This document shows positions 1-6,931 of a stretch of 32,515 nt of DNA, in pieces. The notes beneath the pieces were generated by a model that was not told where the DNA came from, ran no database searches, and worked only from the letters and a program-made list of their open reading frames with translations. Both the position numbers and the translations under genes were made by a program. Origin of the DNA: Pirellulaceae bacterium. GTDB taxonomy: Bacteria; Planctomycetota; Planctomycetia; Pirellulales; Pirellulaceae. The stretch is from the NCBI GenBank assembly GCA_030748485.1, contig JASMLW010000100.1, positions 1 through 32,515 on the forward strand, given 5' to 3'. Position 1 is the first letter of the stretch, and every line of letters starts with the position of its first letter.

Positions 1-1
1 C

Positions 2-976
2 AACAACAGCGACAACACCAGCGACAATAGCGACGTGCGGGGCGTGGGAGACGATCGGAACGACTCGTCCGACGACGGCGCGACGAACGAGGCTGACGCC
101 GACAGCGAGAACGATGACAACGACTCTCGACCGACCGATTCGTCCGACAAGGAGACTCCGGCGGCGGAGAGCGATTCGGGTGAGAGTGATGGATCGGCGG
201 TCGCGCCGGTGGGCCGCATCGATATCGCGTCGACGGGGCATGACACGATCCGCCCAGTGATCGCCGCTCAAACTCAAGACACCAGCGTTCCTGCCGAAGG
301 CGAACCGGCGATCGCTCAGTCCCACGGGCATCGACCGGTGGCGACGGGCGCGGCGGCCGCGACGCTGCAGGCCGATTCGCAGACCGCGTCTACGCAAGAA
401 GTCGGATTGGGAACAGCGGCGGCGACAACGTCGAGCGGCGACCGCGCGTTACCAGTCGTTTCGGGAGCCCTGTTGGCGGTCACGATGGGCAAGCCGTTGA
501 GTCGATTGGGGGCGACGGGCGACGCGACGACGGACGGCGGCGCGGCCGAGGCACGTGGCGCGAGCGGCGGTTCAGTTGCCTGGGACGAGCGGCGGCGGCA
601 ACAACGAAGCAACCGAGTCGCCAAGACCAAACGCCACGAAAACGACCAGCCCCGCGAAGACTCACCCCATCGCGAGGCGGGCTCGGACCAACAGGCTGGC
701 GGCGGGCCGATCGATTTTGCGGCCGACCAAAGGGGCTCGGCGGATTCGACACCAATCAGTCCGCCGGCGGCGGCGCTCGCCTCCTCCCCATCGCAATCGC
801 CGTCCGAATGGGATCAAATGGAAATCCTCGCGATCGCATCCAGCGGCGTCACTGTCGGCGCGGTCAGCATGCTGGCCATGGGCCGATCGCGTCGAACTCA
901 ACCGTCAGCGGGAACGCAGCCGATTGGACCAGCCTACACTGGCACAACGATGGCGAGCGGCGGTCACGGCGGATAA
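2..976 (+). CDS. C-terminal part of a low-complexity, membrane-anchored surface-type protein (5' partial)
   Basis: The frame is open from the window edge to the TAA at 974-976, so the true start lies upstream; the GTG at 35 is probably internal. The visible 324 codons begin with an Asp/Ser/Asn-rich stretch of about 70 residues. A disordered Ala/Gly/Thr/Gln-rich region follows, then a Lys/Arg/His-rich patch around residues 190-220. Near the C-terminus one hydrophobic segment (ILAIASSGVTVGAVSMLAMG) is followed by Arg-Ser-Arg-Arg, consistent with a single membrane anchor and a short basic tail. No catalytic domain is visible. The composition resembles the end of the very large secreted or cell-surface proteins common in planctomycetes. 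That assignment is inference, and function is unknown. A hairpin repeat begins 3 bases after the stop. Confidence 0.6.
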   Translation, partial: NNSDNTSDNSDVRGVGDDRNDSSDDGATNEADADSENDDNDSRPTDSSDKETPAAESDSGESDGSAVAPVGRIDIASTGHDTIRPVIAAQTQDTSVPAEGEPAIAQSHGHRPVATGAAAATLQADSQTASTQEVGLGTAAATTSSGDRALPVVSGALLAVTMGKPLSRLGATGDATTDGGAAEARGASGGSVAWDERRRQQRSNRVAKTKRHENDQPREDSPHREAGSDQQAGGGPIDFAADQRGSADSTPISPPAAALASSPSQSPSEWDQMEILAIASSGVTVGAVSMLAMGRSRRTQPSAGTQPIGPAYTGTTMASGGHGG

Positions 977-979
977 GGT

Positions 980-1033
980 AGGTCTGCCTGCCGGGCAGGA
1001 CTGCGCGACGAAGTCGCGACAATGGACGTTCCA
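980..1033 (+). repeat. Dispersed intergenic hairpin repeat, family A, copy 1
   Basis: This is a near-identical partner of 28385-28439. It contains the near-palindrome CCTGCCGGGCAGG and then the hairpin CGCGAC-GAA-GTCGCG, ending in a shared GACAATGG..GTTCCAT tail. Both copies start within about 25 bases of the stop codon of a plus-strand gene. That placement fits a REP-like element acting in mRNA 3'-end formation or protection, which is inferred. Confidence 0.75.
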
Positions 1034-1130
1034 TTCAACAGATCACGGCAGCGCGAGGCGGCGCTGAGCACGAATCTCGCGATCGGTTTTGGTTTAACCC
1101 GCATTCGACGGCCTCGGAAGGCCATCGTAC

Positions 1131-2594
1131 ATGAGTGTAATGACCGCAATGACTGCAGAGAACGCAGCGGGGACGGCAAGCGGGAGTCCCGTTTGGAATG
1201 CGGCCCGCAGCGCGTTGGGCTTGAGTTTGCTTTGGGTTGCCGCCGCTGGTTGCCAGCCGCGGGCGTCCACGGCCCCGCCAGCTCAGCCGCCGACAAAGGT
1301 GGCGCAGCCGCTGCCCGATGATCTCGAACAACTCAAAGAGTTGTACACATCGCCGGGCGATTGGCAACGGCGCAGCGAGGCGCTCGACAAGTGGCGATCT
1401 CTACAAGACGCCGGTGACGTGGGCGTTTGTGCGGCGGCGGCGGAGGCTCGGGCCGAGCACGTGGCGCCTCATCTACGCACGGGTGTCGAGCGATATGAAA
1501 TGCTGGCGGGCGACCTGGTTCATTGGGCGGCCGCGATCGATGAGTCCGATTCCGCGAACGGCCTTCGCTTGGCGCGGTTTTTGTTGGACGGGCTCGATGG
1601 TTTCGAACCTCATTTTTCGATGCGGCTAGCCGACGACGCTGAGTCGTTAGGGGCATTGAGCGAGCACTTGTTGAGCGACCGCTCTGACTGGGCCGTGCAT
1701 CGCGGCGCAGCGCGTCTCTATCTGGCCGCGCTGTTGTTCGACAAGGTCATCGCGGCGACGAGCGACGAGCGGAGTGAGAAGCAGATGGAGTTAAGAACGG
1801 CGCGGGCCCGCGCTCACGGCCAGCTCGCCGCGCGGCTGGCGCAGAGCTCGGACGACGACGAGTTGCTGGAACGATCCTGGGCTCGGGCCGAGTCACATTG
1901 GAGCGAGCTGTCGAGTTGGCCAGTGAAAGACTCGCCGCACAGTTTGGGCGACGCCGAGAAAGTGCGGGCGGATCGCGACGCCGTTTGGGAGCTGCTCGTC
2001 ACCGCGGAGCCAGACTTGCTCGACAGCGTCCGTGGCGCGAAGTTGTCGACATTTTCCGCGGACGACCAAGCCGCGTTTGCAAAACCGGTCCCCCAACGAT
2101 CTCCAGAAGAAAATCAATCGGCGACTGCGGTGGCGACGGCGCTGGCCGATTTGTCGCTGGCGGACTATCTACAGGTCGTCGACCAGGACGAGCGCGTTGA
2201 GCTGGTGAAGAAGTGGTTCGCGCTCGGGGCGACGGTCGAGCAGATCACGGCCGCCCAGCGGGCGATCGGTTACGACGACTGGTTGCCTCGCTGCCAGGTC
2301 GAAAAGACGGCTGAGTGCCGGGAGGCGCGCGTCAAACTGCGGGCGGCGACGGACGCCTTGGTCGCGTCCGACTCGGACGTCGAAGAGCGATCGAAACTGT
2401 GCAATGCGGCCTTTGACGCCTGGGCTCGCGTTCTGGAAACTCACGACCAGGCGCGGCGAGTCCGGATGTTACGAGACGAGATTCTCAACGCGGTGAAGGC
2501 CTACGAAGCTCTTTGCCTAGGCGGCAGGCCGCTGCCCTCGGCCAGCCCGCTGAAGAATCAAATTGAGATCTGGCGTTTCGAAGAGCCGCGCTGA
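1131..2594 (+). CDS. Hypothetical lipoprotein
   Basis: 487 residues. The ATG at 1131 is preceded by GGAAGG about 9 bases upstream. The N-terminus has an extended polar region, a hydrophobic segment (SALGLSLLWVAAAG) and a cysteine at residue 41 in a lipobox-like AAGC context, so it is probably exported and lipidated. A Pro/Thr-rich linker follows, then about 430 residues that look almost entirely alpha-helical, Ala/Glu/Arg-rich and with many Trp residues, possibly a helical-repeat scaffold. I recognise no family, catalytic motif or metal site. It is transcribed towards miaB, with 43 bases between the convergent stops. The unusually long n-region leaves some doubt about the start; an in-frame ATG at codon 7 is an alternative. 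Confidence 0.7.
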   Translation: MSVMTAMTAENAAGTASGSPVWNAARSALGLSLLWVAAAGCQPRASTAPPAQPPTKVAQPLPDDLEQLKELYTSPGDWQRRSEALDKWRSLQDAGDVGVCAAAAEARAEHVAPHLRTGVERYEMLAGDLVHWAAAIDESDSANGLRLARFLLDGLDGFEPHFSMRLADDAESLGALSEHLLSDRSDWAVHRGAARLYLAALLFDKVIAATSDERSEKQMELRTARARAHGQLAARLAQSSDDDELLERSWARAESHWSELSSWPVKDSPHSLGDAEKVRADRDAVWELLVTAEPDLLDSVRGAKLSTFSADDQAAFAKPVPQRSPEENQSATAVATALADLSLADYLQVVDQDERVELVKKWFALGATVEQITAAQRAIGYDDWLPRCQVEKTAECREARVKLRAATDALVASDSDVEERSKLCNAAFDAWARVLETHDQARRVRMLRDEILNAVKAYEALCLGGRPLPSASPLKNQIEIWRFEEPR

Positions 2595-2637
2595 GCGACC
2601 CGACGGAGCGTTGCCGAGACGGCCGGGAATGACGGTC

Positions 2638-4059
2638 CTACTGGACGGTGAACAACTCTGGTCCGGCGTGCTGGGTGACCACCGTACCGAACAGCGTATG
2701 CGAGCTGGCGTCGTAGACCCCCACCCCAATTGTCTCGCCGATCAAACGGCGATTCCCTTCGAAGACCACGATGCGATCGCACTGAGTTCGGCCGGTCAGC
2801 TGCAACAGCATTCCGTCCTCCCCTTTCTTGATCGACGCCTTGCTCGGTCCTTCGACGAGCACATCGACGGTGCGGCCGAGGAATTCGTGGTTGTCCTCTT
2901 CGCTGATTTGGTTTTGGACAGCCAGCAACTCGTTGTTGCGACGTTGTTTGACGTCGTAGGGCACGGCGTCGGGAATCCGATCGGCCGCTTTGGTGCCGGG
3001 TCGTTCGCTGTACTTGAAAATGAAGCTGTTCTTAAAACGGCATTCCTTAACAAGTGCGATCGTCTGCTCGAAGTCCTCTTCTGTCTCACCACAGAAACCG
3101 ACGATGAAATCGCTCGACACAGCGGCGTCTGGCACGGTTGCGCGAATGCGCTCCATCATGTCGCGGTAGTCCTCGACCGTGTAACCGCGCTTCATTCGTT
3201 CGAGCACGGTGTTCGAGCCGCTTTGCAACGGAACGTGCAGGTAAGGCGACACCTTGGGCATGTCGCGGACGACTTCGAGCAAGTCTTGGGTCATGTCCTT
3301 GGGATAATTGGTGACAAACTTGAGCCGTTCAATGCCGGGCACCTCGTGCAGTTCGAGCAGCAGATCTGAGAGCCGCGTCACCTTCCCGCCGTCGACGTGG
3401 CGATAACTGTTTACCGTTTGCCCGAGCAGCGTGATCTCCTTGCAACCTTGATCGGCCAGCGTCTTTGCTTCGTCGACAATGATCTTCGGGCTGCGACCTT
3501 GCTCGGGCCCGCGCGTCATCGGCACAACGCAATACGTGCAGAATTTGTCGCAACCAATCTGGATCCTCAGATACGCTTGGAACGGCGTCGGGCGCATGCT
3601 GGGATCGCGGAGCGGATCAAACGTTTCGTGGCTGCGTTTGATGTGAGACACCGTCCCGTCGCGGCGACCGAGACTAACGGCCACTTGGCGGCGATCCCCC
3701 CGCCGCGCTTTGTCGATCAACTCGGGGATCTGATGCAGCTGCCCCGGTCCGACAATCAAGTCGACGTAGGGAGCCCGTTCGTAAATCAGCCGCTGGTCCT
3801 TTTGAGCCATGCAGCCCATCACGCCGATCACTTTGTCCGGCTGTTCCTGCTTGGCGCGTTTCAGTTTGCCCAGCGCGCTGTACGTCTTGTCTTCGGCGTG
3901 TTGCCGCACGCTGCAGGTGTTGAAAAGAAGCGTGTCGGCGACGGACGGGTTGGTCGTCAGTTCGTAGCCGCACTTTTTCAGGCTGGCGACGACCATCTCG
4001 CTGTCCAGCATATTCATCTGGCAGCCGACGGTCTCGATGTACAGTTGTCGAAGGGTCAT
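2638..4059 (-). CDS. miaB: tRNA-2-methylthio-N6-isopentenyladenosine synthase MiaB (radical SAM methylthiotransferase)
   Basis: 473 residues, the usual MiaB length. MiaB inserts sulfur and a methyl group at C2 of N6-isopentenyl-A37 in tRNAs reading UNN codons, stabilising codon-anticodon pairing. The N-terminal UPF0004 domain has its three auxiliary-cluster cysteines at C13, C49 and C83 (ETVGCQMN, NTCSVR, GCMAQ). The radical-SAM cluster motif is C170-x3-C174-x2-C177 (GCDKFCTYCVVP), followed by TRGPEQ. The VPLQSGS motif typical of methylthiotransferases lies near residue 276. A TRAM-like RNA-binding region occupies roughly the last 70 residues. The signature GCDKFCTYCVVP and lack of a RimO-type region favour MiaB over RimO or MtaB. 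The gene sits 26 bases downstream of a small membrane-protein gene and is probably cotranscribed with it. Confidence 0.95.
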   Translation of the reverse strand: MTLRQLYIETVGCQMNMLDSEMVVASLKKCGYELTTNPSVADTLLFNTCSVRQHAEDKTYSALGKLKRAKQEQPDKVIGVMGCMAQKDQRLIYERAPYVDLIVGPGQLHQIPELIDKARRGDRRQVAVSLGRRDGTVSHIKRSHETFDPLRDPSMRPTPFQAYLRIQIGCDKFCTYCVVPMTRGPEQGRSPKIIVDEAKTLADQGCKEITLLGQTVNSYRHVDGGKVTRLSDLLLELHEVPGIERLKFVTNYPKDMTQDLLEVVRDMPKVSPYLHVPLQSGSNTVLERMKRGYTVEDYRDMMERIRATVPDAAVSSDFIVGFCGETEEDFEQTIALVKECRFKNSFIFKYSERPGTKAADRIPDAVPYDVKQRRNNELLAVQNQISEEDNHEFLGRTVDVLVEGPSKASIKKGEDGMLLQLTGRTQCDRIVVFEGNRRLIGETIGVGVYDASSHTLFGTVVTQHAGPELFTVQ

Positions 4060-4085
4060 CGCAGCGCACTAACTTGAAACGGGCT

Positions 4086-4334
4086 TCAAGCGGAGCGGCG
4101 ACGTTGAATCTGCTCGCGCCGTTGTTGGGCCAGCTCCTCTTTTTCTTTTTGTTTGGCTTCGCGTTTCGCGCGAGCCTCTTCTTCCTGAATACGTTGTTGC
4201 TCGCTTCGCCATTGGTCGCGCAGCTCACCGATCATTGAGTGATGATGGCCGTGGACCATCTTCAACAATGTGGTGAGGGCGATGTAGGCGGCCAGCGCCA
4301 ACAAGCCCAATTCAAACCAGCTCCAATTGCTCAC
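4086..4334 (-). CDS. Small membrane protein with C-terminal coiled coil
   Basis: 82 residues from a GTG at 4334. I chose this start because GGAGG lies 6 bases upstream on the minus strand; an in-frame ATG at 4376 would give 96 residues but has no comparable site. Residues 5-27 (about WFELGLLALAAYIALTTLLK) form one membrane segment. A His cluster (HGHHH) follows, then a highly charged helix rich in Arg, Glu, Gln and Lys to the C-terminus, likely a cytoplasmic coiled coil. No known domain is recognised. Its stop is 26 bases before the miaB start on the same strand, so the two are probably cotranscribed. Function unknown. Confidence 0.7.
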   Translation of the reverse strand: MSNWSWFELGLLALAAYIALTTLLKMVHGHHHSMIGELRDQWRSEQQRIQEEEARAKREAKQKEKEELAQQRREQIQRRRSA

Positions 4335-4446
4335 CCTGCGCCTCCGTGCGATGGCGAAGTCAAACCAGCCGCCCATCTTAGCACGACGATCGCGTTGGCG
4401 ACGAGAGGGATTGCCTCAGGGAATCGGGCTTGCGCGTGGATCTGGG

Positions 4447-4537
4447 CCGTAGTGGACTTCGCCAGAAGTCCGATTTGCCGAACCGTGAGAACGGGGACTG
4501 CTGGGTGAAGGCGGAGATTTTGGCGAATCCCACGACG
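4447..4537. repeat. Inverted pair of family-B intergenic repeats
   Basis: The arm at 4447-4471 starts CCGTAGTGGACTTCGCCAG. The arm at 4510-4537, read on the minus strand, is a diverged copy (CGTCGTGGGATTCGCCA). The arms could pair across a 38-base loop. A third copy is at 13270-13294. Confidence 0.6.
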
Positions 4538-4600
4538 CTCAAGCGTTGGCTTCGCGCTTGGAGCGAGCTACGAGCTCTTCGTCATTTCCTTAGGCCCTAG

Positions 4601-4665
4601 CTAGTCACTAGCCATTAGTCATTCCTCCGGCCGGCCGAGCTGCGCTCCGCGTTCCAGCGGGTAGC
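4601..4665. repeat. 65-bp direct repeat, left copy (duplicate of the fmt 3' end)
   Basis: It aligns without gaps to 5145-5209 with 5 mismatches in 65. The right copy contains the last 15 codons and stop of fmt. Read on the minus strand this left copy still encodes a Fmt-like tail (YPLERGAQLGRPEE) followed by a stop, so it is a duplicated gene end detached from any gene. Confidence 0.85.
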
Positions 4666-4747
4666 GGAGGCGACATACACCTTTCATTCAACGCCGCCTG
4701 GATTTGATTCGGCACATCCTGAATGGAGACTGCTGCAAAAGGGTCGT

Positions 4748-4871
4748 TAGCAGCAGCGACGGAGTCATTGGAACGCGGACTCGCGAGGCGGCGGGGGATT
4801 GGAACGCCGTTGCAGCCGCGACGGAATCATTGGAACGCACACGCGCAGGGCGGCGCGGGAATGGAACATGG
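4748..4871 (+). repeat. Two diverged 62-bp tandem units
   Basis: Units at 4748-4809 and 4810-4871 share GCAGC.GCGACGGA.TCATT, then GGAACGC and GCGC/GGCGG blocks, ending in ATTGGAAC or AATGGAAC. A third partial unit (TTGCAGCGGCAACG) leads directly into the first triple-hairpin element. Confidence 0.65.
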
Positions 4872-4882
4872 GGTTGCAGCGG

Positions 4883-4954
4883 CAACGTCTGGTTCACCCG
4901 TGCTCAAGCACGGGCCTATGCCGCCTGCGGCGGAGGAGGGCGTAAACGCCCCTC
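4883..4954 (+). repeat. Triple-hairpin repeat, copy 1
   Basis: About 72 bases with three successive palindromes: CCCGTGCT-CA-AGCACGGG, CCGCCTGCGGCGG, and a GGCGT-AA-ACGCC hairpin. It is nearly identical to 5041-5112, and to 32351-32420 on the other strand. Compact adjoining hairpins like these are typical of REP-type elements. Confidence 0.85.
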
Positions 4955-4960
4955 GGCTTT

Positions 4961-5020
4961 TGGAACGCGGTGCGCGGGGCAGCGCGAGTGTGGAACGCGG
5001 TGCGCGGGGCAGCGCGAGTG
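4961..5020 (+). repeat. Two perfect 30-bp tandem repeats
   Basis: 4961-4990 and 4991-5020 are identical and begin TGGAACGCGGTGCGCGGGGC; a partial third unit (TGGAACG) follows. Related, diverged units lie at the right window edge in reverse orientation. Perfect identity suggests recent slippage or duplication. Confidence 0.85.
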
Positions 5021-5040
5021 TGGAACGTTGGATGCAGCAG

Positions 5041-5112
5041 CAACGTCTGGTTCACCCGTGCTCAAGCACGGGCCTATGCCGCCTGCGGCGGATGGGGGCG
5101 TAAACGCCCCTC
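5041..5112 (+). repeat. Triple-hairpin repeat, copy 2
   Basis: It has the same three hairpins as copy 1 with a few substitutions (GGATGGGGGCG instead of GGAGGAGGGCG). It is preceded, as in copy 1, by a GCAGC.GCAACGTCTGG leader. Confidence 0.85.
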
Positions 5113-5144
5113 TGACTCGCGCCCAACGCCGGCGTCCTCCCTCC

Positions 5145-5209
5145 CTAGTCACTAGTCATTAGTCATTCCTTAGGCCGGCCGAGCTGCGTTCCGCATTCCA
5201 GCGGGTAGC
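5145..5209. repeat. 65-bp direct repeat, right copy, overlapping the fmt 3' end
   Basis: Partner of 4601-4665 (60 of 65 identical). The part from 5163 on encodes the Fmt C-terminus. The outer 18 bases are a short internal repeat (CTAGTCACTAGTCATTAGTC). Confidence 0.85.
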
Positions 5210-6128
5210 CGCGTAAGAACTCTTGGCAGGTCAACCGTCGTTTGCCGGCTGGCTGCACCGCCTCCAAGGCGAGCACCCCTTCGCCCGTGCTGATCCAGAG
5301 CGCGTCGTCGGCGCGAACGACTGAGCCCGGCGGGCCCTGGTTGGGAGCGGCGGGAGCCGCCTGAGCTTTCACGATCAACAGCCGCAGGGGATCGCCCTTC
5401 GGCCGCGGAGCGAACGTGAAAGCGCCTGGCCAGGGCTGCAATCCGCGAACGCGGTTGGCTAGGGCCGCCGCCGACAACTCCCAGTTCAACTCACCGTCCG
5501 CCTTCTTTAGTCGCGGGGCTTTGGTTGCGTCGGACGTGTCCTGAATGTCTCCCAGTACGGAATCTCCATCCCAACCGGTGAGCAGTTCGACCGCGCGACC
5601 GACGGTGTCGACGCCGATTCTGGATAGTCGCTCCTCCAGTTCTCCGGCCGTTTCATCCGGATCGACATCAATTCGGTCGACGGCGATGCACGGGCCCGCA
5701 TCCAGTTTGGGTGTCATATGGATGACAGTCACGCCCGACTCGCGATCGCCATTGATCACCGCCCACTGCACGGGAGCCGCCCCGCGGTATTTGGGCAGCA
5801 ATGATCCGTGCAGGTTAATCCCGCCCAGCGTCGCCAACTGCAGAACTTCGCGGGAGAGTATCTGTCCGTAATCGCAAACAACAAACAGCTCAGCGGCAAG
5901 ACCGGCGAGTAGTTGACAAGCAGCGGGATCGTTGACGTCGGGAGGATCGTAGACCGGCACGTTCCGCTGTTCACTGGAGACGCGCATGGGATTGACGACT
6001 TGACGGCGTCCCTTGCCGGCGCGATCGGGCCGCGTGATCACGGCGACCACTTCGTGTTGGGGGTCGTCGTTCAGCGCCTCGAATGTGGGAACGGCGAACG
6101 GACCTGTTCCCATCATGACAATCCGCAT
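5163..6128 (-). CDS. fmt: Methionyl-tRNA formyltransferase
   Basis: 321 residues, close to the usual 310-320. Fmt formylates initiator Met-tRNA using 10-formyltetrahydrofolate. The ATG at 6128 gives the canonical N-terminus MRIVMMGTGPFAVP and has GAGGAG about 7 bases upstream; the longer frame upstream is Arg-rich and overlaps def. The formyl-transfer site is intact: N105 and H107 in GINLHGSLLP, KYRGAAPVQW after it, and D143 in PKLDAG. The C-terminal tRNA-binding domain follows (VRGLQPWPGAF). The stop of def lies 14 bases upstream on the same strand, so def-fmt is an operon. The last 15 codons lie in a direct repeat duplicated 544 bases away. The tail still looks native (GYPLECGTQLG), so the gene is probably functional. 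Confidence 0.96.
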   Translation of the reverse strand: MRIVMMGTGPFAVPTFEALNDDPQHEVVAVITRPDRAGKGRRQVVNPMRVSSEQRNVPVYDPPDVNDPAACQLLAGLAAELFVVCDYGQILSREVLQLATLGGINLHGSLLPKYRGAAPVQWAVINGDRESGVTVIHMTPKLDAGPCIAVDRIDVDPDETAGELEERLSRIGVDTVGRAVELLTGWDGDSVLGDIQDTSDATKAPRLKKADGELNWELSAAALANRVRGLQPWPGAFTFAPRPKGDPLRLLIVKAQAAPAAPNQGPPGSVVRADDALWISTGEGVLALEAVQPAGKRRLTCQEFLRGYPLECGTQLGRPKE

Positions 6129-6142
6129 GGGCGACTCCTCGG

Positions 6143-6724
6143 TTAGCAATACTTGGATCGCCAGCGTTCGTGGTCGGCGGATATTTCGTCGGCGCCGCCG
6201 ATTTGCCCCGTTTCCCGCAGGCAACGGTATTCGGCTTCGAACTCGTCGAGTTCCTCGCGAACATCCAGTTTCGCCGTATCGCTGATTCGGTCGGTGAAGA
6301 GCACGCCGTCGAGGTGATCGTTTTCGTGTTGCAGCACGCGACCGAAGAGTCCGTCGGCGGAGCACTTGATCTCGTGACCATCGAGCGTGAAAGCGTGGAT
6401 GTCGATGATTTTGGGTCGTTTTACAGGTGCGTACATTCCCGGCAGGCTGAGACAACCCTCTTCTTTTTCTTCAAAGCCGCCGCGGTGCCGGCTGACAATA
6501 GGATTGACAAAGACCAATTCGTCGCCTTCAGTCGGGTCGGACTCCAGGTTGACGACGAACATGCGGATCGGCAGAGCGACCTGATTGGCGGCCAGGCCAA
6601 CGCCACTAGCTTCGTACATCAAATCGAACATGGTGCGCGCAATTCCCCGCAATTCGTTGTCGACTCGCCTGATCGCCTGGGACTCAAAGCGAAGCGTTGG
6701 ATGGGGATAGTGCACGATTTGCAA
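6143..6724 (-). CDS. def: Peptide deformylase
   Basis: 193 residues from a TTG at 6724, chosen because it gives the usual N-terminus (QIVHYPHPTLR) and has AGGAG 8 bases upstream on the minus strand; upstream codons encode an atypical extension. The enzyme removes the formyl group from nascent N-terminal fMet. All three motifs are present: GVGLAANQ at 41-48, EGCLS at 89-93 with the metal-binding cysteine C91, and HENDH at 133-137, giving H133 and H137 as ligands and E134 as the catalytic acid/base. The tail is longer than in E. coli. It is the first gene of the def-fmt operon, so both ends of the formyl-methionine cycle are expressed together. The TTG start may damp its translation, which is inference. 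Confidence 0.95.
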   Translation of the reverse strand: MQIVHYPHPTLRFESQAIRRVDNELRGIARTMFDLMYEASGVGLAANQVALPIRMFVVNLESDPTEGDELVFVNPIVSRHRGGFEEKEEGCLSLPGMYAPVKRPKIIDIHAFTLDGHEIKCSADGLFGRVLQHENDHLDGVLFTDRISDTAKLDVREELDEFEAEYRCLRETGQIGGADEISADHERWRSKYC

Positions 6725-6849
6725 GGTCGATTCTCCTATTGAGGGGCACAATTCTAACAAGGACGGGGGATCGGCGACCAGGAGACGGCTCAATCGACTC
6801 GGCCGCGGCCGCGCCACTCAACTCTGATCTCTGCTTTCGCCGGTCGGCC

Positions 6850-6858
6850 TGCTAGAAT
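6850..6858 (+). promoter_or_regulatory. Candidate extended -10 promoter for the VWA/ExbBD cluster
   Basis: TGC followed by TAGAAT matches the extended -10 pattern (TGnTATAAT) in five of six hexamer positions. It lies about 75 bases upstream of the chosen VWA start. No convincing -35 box is visible at 16-18 bases, so the call rests on the extended -10 alone. Confidence 0.3.
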
Positions 6859-6931
6859 ACGGAAGAGCTGCGCAACAGGGGACTGATTGGGCTCGCGCGA
6901 AACCTATTGCGGCGCAACGCCGTTATTACTC

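Larger units (their letters stand above)
4377..5144. other. Gene-free repeat island downstream of fmt
   Basis: About 770 bases without a convincing gene. From left to right it holds: an inverted pair of family-B repeats, the left copy of a 65-bp direct repeat matching the fmt 3' end, two diverged 62-bp units, a triple-hairpin element, two perfect 30-bp tandem units, and a second triple-hairpin element. Open frames running through it translate the repeats themselves (Arg/Ala/Trp-rich or Pro/Cys-rich) and have no clear ribosome-binding site. Confidence 0.7.

Noticed and set aside
2563-3369. 268-codon open frame on the plus strand
   Set aside because: Antisense to miaB, whose three auxiliary cysteines and radical-SAM motif are unambiguous.
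4961-5112. CRISPR-like look of the tandem repeats
   Set aside because: The 30-bp units abut without spacers and the next repeats are of a different type. No cas genes are near.
4704-5162. Open frames of 126-152 codons across the repeat island
   Set aside because: They translate the tandem and hairpin repeats, lack a ribosome-binding site, and give repetitive Arg/Ala/Trp or Pro/Cys-rich products.
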